A stretch of 34,070 nt of DNA from an uncultured Prevotella sp. (GCA_947165435.1 CAMVAI010000032.1:1-34070), one strand, 5' to 3'; counted from the first letter of the stretch, positions 24,109 to 33,942 are shown. Program-made: numbers and translations. The notes: generated by a model from the letters alone, not told the origin.

Positions 24109-26853
24109 ATGGCAAAGAAAGACGGCTCGAAGGAGCTTACCCCGATGATGAAACAGTTTTTCGACTTCAAGGAGAAATACCCTGAGGCACTGTTGCTGTT
24201 CCGTTGCGGCGACTTCTACGAGACCTACTGCGACGATGCCGTCATTGCCGCACGCATACTTGGCATCACGCTGACACACCGCAACAACGGTGCCGGCGCA
24301 AAGGGCGACGAGATGGCGGGTTTTCCGCATCACGCCTTAGACACCTACCTGCCCAAGCTCATACGGGCCGGCAAGCGGGTGGCCATCTGCGACCAGCTGG
24401 AAGACCCGAAGCTGACCAAGAAACTGGTGAAGCGCGGCATCACCGAGCTCGTCACGCCCGGCGTGGCCATGCAGGACAACGTGCTCAACTACAAGGAGAA
24501 CAACTTCCTCTGTGCCGTCCACTTCGGCAAGGCCGCCTGCGGCGTGTCGTTCCTCGACATTTCCACCGGCGAGTTCCTCTGTGGCGAGGGCACCTACGAC
24601 TATGTGGAGAAGCTCATTGGCAATTTCCAGCCCAAGGAGGTGCTCTACGAACGGGAGCGCAAGCGCGACTTCGAGCACTATTTCGGTGTGCGCCTGTGTA
24701 CGTACCAGATGGACGACTGGGTGTTCACCGAACAGACGGCCCACCAGAAGCTCTACCACCATTTCAATGTCAAGTCGCTGAAGGGCTTCGGCGTGGACCA
24801 TTTGAAGAACGGCGTCATCGCCTCGGGGGCCATCCTGCAGTATCTGGAGCAGACGCTCCATACGCAGATAGGACATATCACGTCGCTGGCCCGCATCGAG
24901 GAAGAGCGCTACGTGCGGTTAGACAAGTTTACCGTGCGCTCGCTGGAACTGCTGAATACCATGCAGGAAGACGGCAAGAGCCTGCTCGACGTGATAGACC
25001 GCACCGTCAGTCCCATGGGCGGGCGAATGCTACGCCGCTGGCTGGTATTCCCGCTGAAGGACGCGAAGCCCATCAACGAGCGCCTGGACGTGGTTGACTA
25101 TTTCTTCCGGGAACCCGAGTTCCGCCGCATCGTTGACGAACAGCTGCAGCGCATCGGCGACCTGGAGCGCATCGTGTCGAAGGTGGCCGTAGGCCGGGTG
25201 TCGCCGCGCGAAATGGTACAGCTGAAAACTGCCCTCGAAGCCATCGCCCCCATCAAGGCCGCCTGCCTCGCCGCCGCCGTTCCCGGCGATTTATCGTCGG
25301 GTGCCGCCGCCGTTTCCGATGGAGAAGTGCCAGCTGCCGCCACCGTTCCCGGCGATTTATCGTCGGGTGCCGCCGCCGCTCTGCGTAGGGTAGGGGAGCG
25401 CCTCTCGCTCTGCGAGGCCCTGCGCGACCGCATCGCCCGCGAAGTACAGAACGACCCGCCGCTGCAGGTGCAGAAGGGTGGCGTCATCCGTGAGGGCGTG
25501 AACAGCGAGCTTGACGAGCTGCGCCGCATCGCCTACTCGGGCAAGGACTATCTGCTGCAGCTGCAGCAGCGCGAGGCCGAACAGACCGGCATCCAGTCGC
25601 TGAAGATAGGCTACAACAATGTCTTCGGCTACTATCTGGAGGTGCGCAACACGTATAAGGACCACGTGCCGCAGGAGTGGGTGCGCAAGCAGACGCTGGC
25701 GCAGGCCGAGCGGTACATTACGCAGGAGCTGAAGGAATACGAAGAGAAGATATTAGGTGCCGAAGACAGGATTCTCGCCCTGGAGCAGCAACTGTTCACT
25801 GCCCTGGTGACAGCCGCCCAGGAGTATATTGCGCAAGTGCAGCAAGACGCCAACATCATAGCCCACTTAGACTGCCTGCTGTCGGCAGCCAAGACGGCAG
25901 AGGCCAACCACTATGTGCGGCCCGTCATCGACACGTCTGACGTCATCGACATCCGGCAGGGCCGCCACCCCGTCATCGAGACCCAGCTGCCCATCGGCGA
26001 GCACTATGTGCCCAACGACATCGTGCTGGACCAGGAGCGCCAGCAGATCATCATCATCACCGGACCGAATATGGCCGGTAAGTCGGCTCTGCTGCGCCAG
26101 ACGGCACTCATCGTGCTGCTGGCCCAGACGGGATGCTTCGTGCCCGCAGAGAGCGCGAGAATCGGTCTGGTGGACAAGATCTTCACCCGTGTGGGAGCCT
26201 CCGACAATATCTCCTTGGGCGAATCGACCTTCATGGTGGAGATGACCGAGGCGTCGAACATCCTGAACAATGTCACGCCGCGCTCCTTGGTGCTCTTCGA
26301 CGAGTTAGGGCGCGGCACCAGCACCTACGACGGCATCTCTATTGCATGGGCCATCGTGGAGTATCTGCACGAGCACCCCAAGGCGCAGGCCCGTACGCTC
26401 TTTGCCACCCACTACCACGAGCTGAACGAGATGGAGAAGAACTTCAAGCGCATCAAGAACTACAACGTGTCGGTGAAGGAGGTTGACGGCAAGGTGATTT
26501 TTATGCGCAAGCTGGAGCGGGGCGGCTCTGAGCACTCCTTCGGTATTCATGTCGCCGAGATTTCGGGCATGCCGAAGAGTATAGTAAAGCGGGCCAACAC
26601 GATACTGAAACAGCTGGAGAGCGAGGCCTCGTCGGTAGGACGCTCGCAGGGCGGAAAGGTTGGTGCTGTGGGCAAGCCGACGGCAGAGATAGCACAGAGC
26701 CGCGAGGGCATGCAGCTGTCGTTCTTCCAGTTAGACGACCCCGTACTCTGTCAGGTGCGCGACGAAATCCTTGGCCTCGATGTCAACAACCTGACACCCA
26801 TCGAAGCCCTCAACAAGCTGAACGACATCAAGCGCATTGTTACGGGGAAATAA
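24109..26853 (+). CDS. mutS: DNA mismatch repair protein MutS
   Basis: MutS (914 residues) recognises mispairs and, with ATP, recruits MutL. The mismatch-reading F-x-E is in CGDFYETY near residue 40. The ATPase has Walker [15 protein letters not shown] near 654, signature [10 protein letters not shown], Walker [17 protein letters not shown] and FATHYHEL. The usual start is [17 protein letters not shown] at ATG 24109, about 17 bases after the predicted transcription start. An in-frame Ala/Gly-rich insert (about residues 390-424) contains a duplicated [11 protein letters not shown] and falls in the lever/clamp region, where E. coli MutS has a short linker. It converges with the sensor-kinase gene. 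Confidence 0.96.
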   Translation: MAKKDGSKELTPMMKQFFDFKEKYPEALLLFRCGDFYETYCDDAVIAARILGITLTHRNNGAGAKGDEMAGFPHHALDTYLPKLIRAGKRVAICDQLEDPKLTKKLVKRGITELVTPGVAMQDNVLNYKENNFLCAVHFGKAACGVSFLDISTGEFLCGEGTYDYVEKLIGNFQPKEVLYERERKRDFEHYFGVRLCTYQMDDWVFTEQTAHQKLYHHFNVKSLKGFGVDHLKNGVIASGAILQYLEQTLHTQIGHITSLARIEEERYVRLDKFTVRSLELLNTMQEDGKSLLDVIDRTVSPMGGRMLRRWLVFPLKDAKPINERLDVVDYFFREPEFRRIVDEQLQRIGDLERIVSKVAVGRVSPREMVQLKTALEAIAPIKAACLAAAVPGDLSSGAAAVSDGEVPAAATVPGDLSSGAAAALRRVGERLSLCEALRDRIAREVQNDPPLQVQKGGVIREGVNSELDELRRIAYSGKDYLLQLQQREAEQTGIQSLKIGYNNVFGYYLEVRNTYKDHVPQEWVRKQTLAQAERYITQELKEYEEKILGAEDRILALEQQLFTALVTAAQEYIAQVQQDANIIAHLDCLLSAAKTAEANHYVRPVIDTSDVIDIRQGRHPVIETQLPIGEHYVPNDIVLDQERQQIIIITGPNMAGKSALLRQTALIVLLAQTGCFVPAESARIGLVDKIFTRVGASDNISLGESTFMVEMTEASNILNNVTPRSLVLFDELGRGTSTYDGISIAWAIVEYLHEHPKAQARTLFATHYHELNEMEKNFKRIKNYNVSVKEVDGKVIFMRKLERGGSEHSFGIHVAEISGMPKSIVKRANTILKQLESEASSVGRSQGGKVGAVGKPTAEIAQSREGMQLSFFQLDDPVLCQVRDEILGLDVNNLTPIEALNKLNDIKRIVTGK
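25277..25378 (+). repeat. In-frame 36-base repeat, two copies 66 bases apart, inside mutS
   Basis: The sequence ccgttcccggcgatttatcg and the following 16 bases occur at 25277-25312 and, nearly unchanged, at 25343-25378. The core CCCGGCGATTTATCGTCGGG is an imperfect palindrome. The 66-base period is 22 codons, so the frame is kept. It encodes [11 protein letters not shown] twice. Confidence 0.9.
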
Positions 26854-26858
26854 CGATA

Positions 26859-26900
26859 ACCATTAACCGTGAACCATGAACCATTAACCGTGAACCGTCA
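26859..26900. repeat. 21-base tandem repeat, two units, at the mutS/kinase junction
   Basis: Two 21-base units (26859-26879, 26880-26900; accattaaccgtgaacc plus four bases) differ at about two bases. They fill the gap between the mutS stop and the convergent kinase gene. The second unit encodes the kinase's last residues and stop codon. Confidence 0.8.
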
Positions 26901-28659
26901 ACACGAAGCGGGCTCCCTTGTTGTAGTGCTTGTCGAGTACCAGTGTGGCGCCTAACAGACGGGCCATCTTCAAGCAGACGGTCAGTCCTAAGCCGAAGCC
27001 TTGCTTGAAGGCATCTACCTTATAGAAACGCTCGAACACCAGGTCTTGGTGCTCCTTGCTGATGCCGATGCCGGTGTCGGTCACGCTGAACTCGGTGCCG
27101 CCGTTGGCAGGAAGCTCCCTGACGCACAGCTCTACCGACCCTTCCTTGGTGAACTTCACGGCATTGTTCAGCAGCTGCAGCAGGATGTTGCCCAGGGCCA
27201 TGCGGTTGCTCTTGAGGGTATAGTCGTCGCCGACCATGCTCTTGAAGTTCAGCTGTAGCCGTCCGTCGTTGAGGCTCTCCGTTTCGTTTATCATCTTGCG
27301 GCACAGCTCGTTCACCGCGATGTCGTCGTTCAGCTCGTAGTGCTCGCGGCTCTCGCCGTCGGCCAGCTCTAACAGCTCGTTCACGATGTCGGTGATGGCC
27401 TTGGTGTTCCTGCTGATGTCGCCCAGCATGCTCTTCCGCGTCGCGTCGTCCAGGTCGTAGTCAGGGTTGTTCACTATCTGTGCATAGCCCGTGATGACGT
27501 TCAGCGGTGTGCGTATCTCGTGGCTGACGTGCTGGATGAACAGCGTCTTCATGCGGTCCGACTCCTTGGCGTGGTCGAGGGCTACCTCCAGCTCCTGGTT
27601 CTTCTTCAGCAGCCGTTTCTGATAGCGGCGGCGCGTCAGGTGTCGCCATAGCAGCAGCAGCATGACCACCACCAGCAGTGCCAAGACGGCCGACAGCCAG
27701 TACATACGGTTCTTGATGACCTCCTGCTGTGCCTTGTTCACCTCCATTTCGGCGTTCATCTGGTTCATGTTCTCGAAGATGAGGTTGGCGTTCAGCGAGT
27801 CGATGGCGTTCAGCTTGCGCCGTTGCACGTCGATGACCTGCTCCGGCTCGCCCTTCAGCTTGTACATCTGTATGAGCATGTCGTAGTAGCCCATGTTCTC
27901 GGTGAAGAGTGTCTTGTCGTTGATGAGGCTGATGGCTGCCTGATGGTTGTTGGTCAGAATGGCATTGATGGTCTGCATGATGCCGTCGTTCTGTTCGTCC
28001 ATCAGGTTGTGTTCGCCCTTGTACATATTATATTCGCGCAGCGTGCGGAAGAAGGCCTCGGTGTCGTTCTTGAAGAAATAGGCCAGTGCTTTCATCGTCT
28101 GCGCATAGTTGTAGTGGTTGGGGTATTTACGGCAGTAGGGCAGGATATAGTCCACCAGCCGGATGGCCTCGTCGGGGTGGTTGCTGCTCTCCAGGTTGGC
28201 CATGCCCAGATAGGCCCCTATCTTGCCGATGGTGTCGGTGGGCTGTACCATGTTGATGGCCTTCTCGTTGTAGTAGTGCGACATCTTGTAGTTGCCCCGG
28301 TCTTCGTAGATGGTGCCCATCGTGCTGTATATCATGTCGAAGTAGTTGTCGCCGTGCTCCTTCATTTCCTTCAGCACCTCCTGGGCCATCTTCAGCGCCT
28401 TGCTGCTGCGCCCCATGTTGATTTCGTAGGTCACCTCGTTGATGCGGAACACGTAGTAGCCCTGCCTGCCGCTGCGCTTCTCCATGATGGCTTTCACCTG
28501 CTGGTTCAGGACGTAGAACTCCTTCTCTTCATCGGGTTGGCTAAACAGCTCGTAGTAGCGTTGCATCACCCGCTTCTCCTCGTCGGTATAAGCGGGCTCG
28601 GCGTGCAGCGTGGTGCAGATCAGCAGGGTGATGATTAATAATAGGCTTTTAGTTTTCAT
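26884..28659 (-). CDS. Sensor histidine kinase with periplasmic TPR-like domain
   Basis: The 591-residue protein has a signal peptide (about 1-20) and a helical periplasmic part (about 25-315) with TPR-like repeats such as YFDMIYSTMGTIYEDRGNYKMSHYYNEKAI. One membrane helix follows at about 318-340 (MYWLSAVLALLVVVMLLLLW), then a coiled linker. The HisKA H-box is FIQHVSHEIRTPLNVI (His about 378). The ATPase has the N-box NILLQLLNNAVKF, G1 DTGIGIS and G2 GFGLGL. No receiver or DNA-binding domain is attached, so a separate response regulator is expected, but none is in the window. It is the last gene of a ychF-lgt-kinase run. The signal it senses cannot be read. Confidence 0.9.
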   Translation of the reverse strand: MKTKSLLLIITLLICTTLHAEPAYTDEEKRVMQRYYELFSQPDEEKEFYVLNQQVKAIMEKRSGRQGYYVFRINEVTYEINMGRSSKALKMAQEVLKEMKEHGDNYFDMIYSTMGTIYEDRGNYKMSHYYNEKAINMVQPTDTIGKIGAYLGMANLESSNHPDEAIRLVDYILPYCRKYPNHYNYAQTMKALAYFFKNDTEAFFRTLREYNMYKGEHNLMDEQNDGIMQTINAILTNNHQAAISLINDKTLFTENMGYYDMLIQMYKLKGEPEQVIDVQRRKLNAIDSLNANLIFENMNQMNAEMEVNKAQQEVIKNRMYWLSAVLALLVVVMLLLLWRHLTRRRYQKRLLKKNQELEVALDHAKESDRMKTLFIQHVSHEIRTPLNVITGYAQIVNNPDYDLDDATRKSMLGDISRNTKAITDIVNELLELADGESREHYELNDDIAVNELCRKMINETESLNDGRLQLNFKSMVGDDYTLKSNRMALGNILLQLLNNAVKFTKEGSVELCVRELPANGGTEFSVTDTGIGISKEHQDLVFERFYKVDAFKQGFGLGLTVCLKMARLLGATLVLDKHYNKGARFVLTVHG

Positions 28660-28716
28660 AAGTTAGTTTTTGGTATTCTTGTTAATCAGTTCCTTTTTGC
28701 CGGGTTGTCGATATTC

Positions 28717-29535
28717 TCACCCCGTTACCCTTTTGCTTCTTGCCATACATGCGATACCCACGACGACGAACGGTATGCTGAGCAGCTGACCCATGTCGAG
28801 CGGCATGGAGGCTTCGAAGGCTTCCTGTATCTCCTTTGTATATTCTATGAAGAAGCGGAAGGTGAAGATATACGTCAGGCAGAAGCCGAAATACCAGCCC
28901 GTGCCTATCTTCTCGGGCATGCGCTTGTGCAGCATCCACATCACGAAGAACAGCAGGCCGTAGGCAATGGCCTCGTAGAGCTGGCCCGGGTGGCGCGGCA
29001 GCATATCGACACGCTCGAAGACGAAGGCCCAAGGCACGTCGGTCACCTTGCCGATAATCTCGGAGTTCATCAGGTTGCCCAGTCTGATGAAGCAGGCGGT
29101 CGTGCCTGTGGCAATGGCGATGTTGTCGAGCACGCGCCAGATGCTCAGCTTCGTCTTCTTCACATACAGCCACAGGGCAATGATGAGGCCCAGTGTGCCG
29201 CCGTGCGATGCCAGTCCCTGGAAGCCGGTGTATTTCCATCCGCCGTCGGCCAGGAACCGTATGGGCAGGAACATCTCTACAAAACCCTTGCCGGACGTCA
29301 GGAAGTGGTCGGGTTCGTAGAAGATGCAATGTCCCAGTCGTGCTCCTAAGAGTATGCCTATGAAGCAGTAGATGAACAGCGGGTCGAACAGCTCGTCCTT
29401 GATTTTCTGTTCCTTATACAGCCGTTTCACCACCAGATAGGCCAGTGCCAGGCCGATGAGCCAGCACAGGCCGTACCATCGGAACGGGCCTATGCCCTCG
29501 TTCGGATTCCAGGTGATAAAGAGAAATTCGTTCAT
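28717..29535 (-). CDS. lgt: Prolipoprotein diacylglyceryl transferase
   Basis: Lgt (272 residues) transfers a diacylglyceryl group from phosphatidylglycerol to the cysteine of lipoprotein precursors in the inner membrane. About seven membrane helices are visible. The signature GxRxGNxxNxE appears as [14 protein letters not shown], the essential His/Gly segment as [11 protein letters not shown], and HPGQLYEA is the usual HPxQLYE segment. Length is normal. The gene lies 13 bases after ychF on the - strand and 57 bases before the sensor kinase, so the three are probably co-transcribed. Confidence 0.95.
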   Translation of the reverse strand: MNEFLFITWNPNEGIGPFRWYGLCWLIGLALAYLVVKRLYKEQKIKDELFDPLFIYCFIGILLGARLGHCIFYEPDHFLTSGKGFVEMFLPIRFLADGGWKYTGFQGLASHGGTLGLIIALWLYVKKTKLSIWRVLDNIAIATGTTACFIRLGNLMNSEIIGKVTDVPWAFVFERVDMLPRHPGQLYEAIAYGLLFFVMWMLHKRMPEKIGTGWYFGFCLTYIFTFRFFIEYTKEIQEAFEASMPLDMGQLLSIPFVVVGIACMARSKRVTG

Positions 29536-29548
29536 AGCCTTTTATTTT

Positions 29549-30649
29549 CTAAACGTTAAAGCGGAAGTGCATGATGTCGCCGTCCTGCACCACGTAGTCC
29601 TTGCCCTCGATGCCCATCTTGCCGGCTTCGCGCACGGCAGCCTCTGAGCCATACTGGATGTAGTCGTCGTACTTGATGACCTCGGCGCGGATGAAGCCCT
29701 TCTCGAAGTCGGTATGGATGACGCCCGCACACTGCGGAGCCTTCCAGCCCTTCTTGTACGTCCAGGCCTTCACCTCCATCTCGCCGGCGGTGATGAATGT
29801 TTCGAGGTTCAGCAGGGCGTAGGCCTTCTTGATGAGGCGGTTCACGCCGCTTTCCTCCAAGCCCAGCTCTTCAAGGAACAGCTGCTTGTCTTCATACGAC
29901 TCCAGCTCGGCAATGTCCTCCTCGGTCTTGGCGGCTATCACCATCGACTCGGCACCCTCCTCACGGGCCAGCGCTTCCACCTTCTCGGTGAAGGCATTGC
30001 CGCTCTTGGCATCAGCCTCGCCGACGTTGCACACGTAGAGCACGGGCTTGGCCGTCAGCAGGAACAGATTGCGGGCGCAGTCCTGCTCTTCCTTCGAGTC
30101 GAACTCCACGATGCGGGCGTTCTTGCCCTCGTCGAGCACAGCCTTGTAGGCCTTCAGCACCGTCACCTCCACCTTTGCGTCCTTGTTGCCGGCGGCAGCA
30201 GCCTTCTCCGTCTTGGCCAGTCGGCTCTCAATGGTCTCCAGGTCTTTCAGCTGCAGCTCGGTGTCGATGATTTCCTTGTCGCGGATGGGGTCGATGGTGC
30301 CATCGACATGCGTGATGTTCTCGTCCTCGAAACAGCGCAGCACATGGATGATGGCATCCGTCTCGCGGATGTTTCCCAAGAATTTGTTACCCAAGCCTTC
30401 GCCCTTCGAGGCCCCCTTCACCAGTCCGGCAATATCTACTATCTCGCACGTGGCCGGCACGATGCGTCCGGGATGTACCAGCTCGGCCAGCTTCGTGAGC
30501 CGCTCGTCGGGCACGGTAATCACACCCACGTTGGGTTCTATCGTACAAAAGGGAAAATTGGCTGCCTGGGCTTTCGCACTCGACAGACAGTTGAATAAAG
30601 TTGACTTACCTACGTTGGGCAGTCCGACAATTCCACATTTTAATGACAT
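29549..30649 (-). CDS. ychF: Ribosome-binding ATPase YchF
   Basis: YchF (366 residues, normal length) is an Obg-related P-loop protein that prefers ATP over GTP and binds ribosomes. The N-terminus has Walker [13 protein letters not shown] (about 9-20), switch I region [11 protein letters not shown], and [20 protein letters not shown] as the G3 region. NVGEAD replaces the NKxD of GTPases, as is characteristic of YchF. A coiled-coil part is inserted at about 125-200, and the TGS domain ends the protein ([41 protein letters not shown]). A full promoter lies about 80 bases upstream; the leader carries short cgaaaat repeats near 30657-30690. lgt follows after 13 bases. Confidence 0.97.
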   Translation of the reverse strand: MSLKCGIVGLPNVGKSTLFNCLSSAKAQAANFPFCTIEPNVGVITVPDERLTKLAELVHPGRIVPATCEIVDIAGLVKGASKGEGLGNKFLGNIRETDAIIHVLRCFEDENITHVDGTIDPIRDKEIIDTELQLKDLETIESRLAKTEKAAAAGNKDAKVEVTVLKAYKAVLDEGKNARIVEFDSKEEQDCARNLFLLTAKPVLYVCNVGEADAKSGNAFTEKVEALAREEGAESMVIAAKTEEDIAELESYEDKQLFLEELGLEESGVNRLIKKAYALLNLETFITAGEMEVKAWTYKKGWKAPQCAGVIHTDFEKGFIRAEVIKYDDYIQYGSEAAVREAGKMGIEGKDYVVQDGDIMHFRFNV

Positions 30650-30729
30650 TTTTGTTTATTTTCGATTTACTGATTTTCGATTTTCGATTTGGCGGGATGG
30701 TGTTATTCCGTTGTATCGGTTTCTGGCTG

Positions 30730-30760
30730 CAAAGTTACAAAGAAATAACCGAACCGCCAA
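30730..30760 (-). promoter_or_regulatory. Promoter of ychF
   Basis: On the - strand CTTG/TTGG (complement near 30758-30760), 20 bases and TAACTTTG (complement of 30730-30737). The -7 box is perfect, and the -33 box has TTG. It overlaps the rubredoxin terminator. Confidence 0.65.
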
Positions 30761-30773
30761 GCGATTCGGTTAT
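30745..30773 (-). terminator. Hairpin after the rubredoxin gene
   Basis: ATAACCGAA (30745-30753) pairs perfectly with TTCGGTTAT (30765-30773) around an 11-base loop. On the - strand it is followed by TTTCTTTG. It lies seven bases after the rubredoxin stop and overlaps the ychF promoter. Confidence 0.7.
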
Positions 30774-30780
30774 CTTTCTT

Positions 30781-30942
30781 CTACTCTTCTGCCGAGAAGT
30801 CGTCCTTGCCTACGCCGCAGATGGGGCATACCCAGTCTTCGGGGATGTCTTCGAAGGCGGTGCCGGGGGCGATGCCGTTGTCGGGGTCGCCAACTTCAGG
30901 GTCATACACGTAACCACAGGTGTCGCAAATGTACTTTTTCAT
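30781..30942 (-). CDS. Rubredoxin
   Basis: This 53-residue protein is a small single-iron electron carrier. Cys pairs CDTCG (residues 6-10) and CPICG (39-43) bind the iron; the surrounding sequence ([32 protein letters not shown]) is typical of the family, written here in parts [20 protein letters not shown] and DWVCPICG. In anaerobes it serves oxidative-stress and other redox partners. Its ATG overlaps the stop of the glycosyltransferase gene (ATGA), so it is translationally coupled to it. It is too short to be found by length-limited gene finding. A strong hairpin follows it. Confidence 0.96.
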   Translation of the reverse strand: MKKYICDTCGYVYDPEVGDPDNGIAPGTAFEDIPEDWVCPICGVGKDDFSAEE

Positions 30943-32009
30943 ACTTTTTTCTGATTTTGTTTAGTTTGTAATAGGGTATTTATTCTCTCGATAATAGTTT
31001 GCGGTTTGATGCTGTTCATGCAGGCGAAGTCGCCGCGCCGGCAGGGCTTCTGCCCGTAGATGCTGCAGGGCCGGCAGTCCAGGTCGGTCTGTATGATGTT
31101 CTCTTGCTGCTGTCCCCATCCTAAGAAGCCGGCATAGGGATGTGTCGCTCCCCAGATGCTGACGACGGGTATGCCCACGAGCGATGCCAGGTGCATGTTC
31201 GACGAGTCCATGCTCACCATCACGTCGAGGTGGCTCATCAGGATGAGTTCCTGCTCCAGCGACTTGGCATATTCTCCCGCCTGCGTACACAGCCAGTAGC
31301 GCTCGCACCACTGGCGGAACCAGTGCTCCTCCTGTTCGCCTCGTCCGAAGAGGAAGATGCGTGCATGCGGGTTGTGCTCGATGACGTGTTTAATCACCTC
31401 TTCCATCTTCTCCGGCGGATAGACCTTTCCCGGGTGTGCGGCGAAGGGTGCTATGCCTATCCATTGCTCGTCGCTATTCTTGAAGTTGACGGGTGGCGGC
31501 AACAGGTTGAGCATGCCGCCTTCCGGCGGGAAGATGCTGTGGAACTGTATATCTACGGGATAGCCTAAGCGGCGGAACACATCGGCATAGTTTTCAAACG
31601 ACGTAGGCTGCTGCGTCAGCTGTTTATGTTTTGCCGACGTGATGTGTCGGCGGCCTTTGCGGTGCTTGTCGATGTGTGCCACACGGTAGTGACCCATGTT
31701 GAACCGCAGTCGCAGATATTCCGAGCGCAGCACGTTGTGCAGGTCGGCCACGGCGGAGAACTGTTTCGCCGCCAGTCGGCGGTAGAGGGCGTTCAGCCCC
31801 TTCAGTCCGCGATATTCCTTTTTCAGGTCGGCCACCATGAAGTTGACGTTGGGGGCCAGTTTGTCGAAGAAGGGTCGTGCGAAGGCACGGCTGAGCACGG
31901 TGATGCGCACGTCAGGATACTGTCTGGCCAGCGACCACACCACAGGCACCACCATGGCGACGTCGCCCATGGCCGAGAACCGTATGACGAGGATGTGCTC
32001 TTTCTTCAT
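30939..32009 (-). CDS. Family 9 (heptosyltransferase-like) glycosyltransferase
   Basis: This 356-residue GT-B enzyme resembles ADP-heptose:LPS heptosyltransferases. The N-terminal half has [27 protein letters not shown], the family's typical start with the Asp that serves as the base. The C-terminal half has the nucleotide-sugar site [26 protein letters not shown], the usual (D)SGxxHxAxxxxxPxxxxxGxT. The sugar and acceptor cannot be decided; lipopolysaccharide core is likely. It lies 62 bases downstream of the DUF4254 gene, a pairing I associate with Bacteroidota, and overlaps the rubredoxin start. Confidence 0.9.
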   Translation of the reverse strand: MKKEHILVIRFSAMGDVAMVVPVVWSLARQYPDVRITVLSRAFARPFFDKLAPNVNFMVADLKKEYRGLKGLNALYRRLAAKQFSAVADLHNVLRSEYLRLRFNMGHYRVAHIDKHRKGRRHITSAKHKQLTQQPTSFENYADVFRRLGYPVDIQFHSIFPPEGGMLNLLPPPVNFKNSDEQWIGIAPFAAHPGKVYPPEKMEEVIKHVIEHNPHARIFLFGRGEQEEHWFRQWCERYWLCTQAGEYAKSLEQELILMSHLDVMVSMDSSNMHLASLVGIPVVSIWGATHPYAGFLGWGQQQENIIQTDLDCRPCSIYGQKPCRRGDFACMNSIKPQTIIERINTLLQTKQNQKKV

Positions 32010-32071
32010 GACGCTGTTTTTTTTTGTTATTCGGTATTTCGGTATTTCGGGATGCCGTTATTCCGCCGCGC

Positions 32072-32674
32072 TTATTTCTTATACAATACCGGGTTGGTGC
32101 TCGGGTCGTTGTACATCTTCATCTGGCGGTACACCTTCATGTATTTGCGGCCCTTCTGGATGTCTTCCAACAGCTGGTCGATGGCCGTGGAGAGATCCTG
32201 CTGCTGCTCTAACAGCACGCTCAGCTTGTCTTGACATTTCTTGATGTGTACCGGGTCGGCATCGTTGCGCTCGGTTTGTTCGCGCATGTGCCATATCTTC
32301 AGCGCCAGGATAGACAGTCGGTCGATGGCCCATGCCGGACTCTCGGTGTTCAGCCGTGCGTCGGGTAGGGGAGTGACGTCGTGATAGACCTGCCGGAAGT
32401 AGGAGTCAATCTCTTCCACCAGGTCTGTGCGGTCCTGGTTCGAGTGGTCTATGCGTCGCTTCAGTCCCAGTGCCTCCACGGGGTTGATGTGCGGGTCGCG
32501 TATGATGTCTTCCAAGTGCCACTGCACGGTGTCTATCCAGCATTTCAGATAGAGGTTGTGCTCGATGGTGTCCCTTTCGTAGGGGTTGTTGATGTTTGAG
32601 TCCACGTTATCAGTGAGGTGATAGTCGCGGATGGCTTGATTGAAAATCTTGTTCGCTTGTTCGGTAAAAGACAT
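32072..32674 (-). CDS. DUF4254-family protein
   Basis: The 200-residue protein is entirely helical and polar, with no signal peptide or membrane helix. Segments such as NLYLKCWIDTVQWHLEDIIRD, RRIDHSNQDRTDLVEEID and DRLSILALKIWHM resemble the DUF4254 family, whose function is unknown. Conserved His and Asp residues could bind metal. ATG 32674 is chosen; the in-frame extension to 32767 covers the promoter. The neighbour is a family 9 glycosyltransferase, which suggests a role in cell-surface polysaccharide assembly, but this is an inference from position only. Confidence 0.8.
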   Translation of the reverse strand: MSFTEQANKIFNQAIRDYHLTDNVDSNINNPYERDTIEHNLYLKCWIDTVQWHLEDIIRDPHINPVEALGLKRRIDHSNQDRTDLVEEIDSYFRQVYHDVTPLPDARLNTESPAWAIDRLSILALKIWHMREQTERNDADPVHIKKCQDKLSVLLEQQQDLSTAIDQLLEDIQKGRKYMKVYRQMKMYNDPSTNPVLYKK

Positions 32675-32695
32675 AAAAATCGGTTTATTTTGGTG

Positions 32696-32703
32696 CAAAG
32701 ATA
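32696..32703 (-). promoter_or_regulatory. -7 element for the DUF4254 gene
   Basis: On the - strand TATCTTTG matches TAnnTTTG and lies 22 bases before ATG 32674. No good TTTG was found at the -33 position. Confidence 0.55.
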
Positions 32704-32756
32704 CGCAAAATAATTGATAGTTCGCTGTTCGTGCGTCATAATTTAAATATATTTTG

Positions 32757-32764
32757 TAACTTTG
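32757..32764 (+). promoter_or_regulatory. -7 element for pdxB
   Basis: TAACTTTG matches TAnnTTTG exactly; the leader to ATG 32821 would be about 50 bases. No clear -33 TTTG was seen. The site lies inside a longer in-frame reading from 32731, arguing for the start at 32821. Confidence 0.6.
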
Positions 32765-32820
32765 CACAGAAAAACAGAGATAGTTTGTACAGAAAAGAGG
32801 GCGAAAGCCTACAAAGAGAT

Positions 32821-33831
32821 ATGAAGATAGTAGCCGACGATAAGATACCTTTTATCCGCGAAAAGCTGGCCTTGCTGGCCGACGACGTGGTCTATTTGCC
32901 GGGCGGTTCCATCGGTGCCGCTGATGTCCGCGATGCCGATGCCCTGATTGTCCGCACCCGTACCCGCTGCGACAGCCGTCTGCTCGACGGCAGCCGTGTA
33001 CAGCTGGTGGCTACGGCCACCATCGGTTTCGACCATCTGGATGTCGCCTACCTGCAGCAGGCCGGCATCCGCTGGACCAACTGCCCTGGCTGTAATTCCG
33101 GTTCCGTGGCGCAGTATGTCGAGTGTTCGCTGCTCCTGTTGGCCCAGCGCGGGCTGCAGCTGCATCGCTCCACCATCGGCATAGTGGGTTGCGGCCATGT
33201 CGGCTCCAAGGTCAGGGCGGTGGCCGAGCGGCTGGGCCTGCGCGTGCTGGTGTGCGACCCGCTGCTGGGTGACCCGTCGTTTGTGTCGATGGACGTCATT
33301 GAGCGCGAGTCGGACGTCATCACCTTCCATGTGCCGCTGACCCGCGAGGGCCGCTACGCCACCTACCATCTGGCCGACGAGGCCTTCTTCCACCGCCTTT
33401 CCCGCGTACCATATATTATAAACACCAGTCGCGGCGAGGTTGTCGATGGCGGCAGTCTGCTGGCAGCCCTCCAGGCGGGCCGTGTGCGCGATGCCGTCAT
33501 CGATGTCTGGGAGCACGAGCCGCACATCGACCCCGAGCTGCTGCAGCGTGTGTTCATCGGTACGCCGCACATTGCCGGCTATTCCGCCGACGGCAAGGTG
33601 AACGCCGACAACATGGTGGTCGATGCGCTGTGCCGCCATTTCCGCCTGCCCCATCCGGGAGCCATCGTGCCGCCGCCCCTTCCCGTCGGCTTCAACTATA
33701 GCGGCAGTCCCCTTGACTTGTATAACCCGATGGACGACAGTCGGAAGCTGAAGGCCGACCCCTCGGCTTTCGAGGCTTTGCGCAACCATTATCCGCTTCG
33801 TCGCGAGACATTTGCTGTTGAAAAAGTGTAG
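32821..33831 (+). CDS. pdxB: 4-phosphoerythronate dehydrogenase
   Basis: PdxB (336 residues) is an NAD-dependent D-2-hydroxyacid dehydrogenase that oxidises 4-phosphoerythronate in pyridoxal phosphate synthesis. The nucleotide site is GIVGCGHVGSKVRA near 120-133. The catalytic residues are Arg in NTSRGEVVDG, Glu in VWEHEPHID and His in GTPHIAGYSADGK. The substrate-side GCNSGSVAQYV segment separates PdxB from other family members. At 336 residues it is shorter than E. coli PdxB (378), with a reduced C-terminal dimerisation domain. The longer reading from 32731 is rejected because it contains the promoter. acpP follows on the same strand. Confidence 0.93.
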   Translation: MKIVADDKIPFIREKLALLADDVVYLPGGSIGAADVRDADALIVRTRTRCDSRLLDGSRVQLVATATIGFDHLDVAYLQQAGIRWTNCPGCNSGSVAQYVECSLLLLAQRGLQLHRSTIGIVGCGHVGSKVRAVAERLGLRVLVCDPLLGDPSFVSMDVIERESDVITFHVPLTREGRYATYHLADEAFFHRLSRVPYIINTSRGEVVDGGSLLAALQAGRVRDAVIDVWEHEPHIDPELLQRVFIGTPHIAGYSADGKVNADNMVVDALCRHFRLPHPGAIVPPPLPVGFNYSGSPLDLYNPMDDSRKLKADPSAFEALRNHYPLRRETFAVEKV

Positions 33832-33882
33832 AAAACACCCTTTTCGACGCCTATTTAATGCACAAATGGTAGGCCGATGTGC

Positions 33883-33901
33883 AAAAAGACGTGCTTTTTT
33901 A
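33883..33901 (+). terminator. Terminator-like hairpin after pdxB
   Basis: AAAAAG (33883-33888) pairs with CTTTTT (33894-33899) around an ACGTG loop and is followed by a T-rich stretch. The stem is all A/T but one pair, so it is a weak call. Confidence 0.4.
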
Positions 33902-33910
33902 TCGATTTTA

Positions 33911-33942
33911 TTTGCGTAACTCAATAAAAATGTGTTACTTTG
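33911..33942 (+). promoter_or_regulatory. Promoter of acpP
   Basis: TTTG at 33911-33914, 20 bases, and TTACTTTG at 33935-33942 (one mismatch to TAnnTTTG). The leader of about 70 bases contains a CTTAGC/GCTAAG stem (33949-33970) at its 5' end, of unknown role. Confidence 0.6.

Noticed and set aside
27823..28638. 271-codon + strand frame opposite the sensor kinase
   Set aside because: It is antisense to a clearly conserved kinase and shows a Val/His-rich shadow composition.
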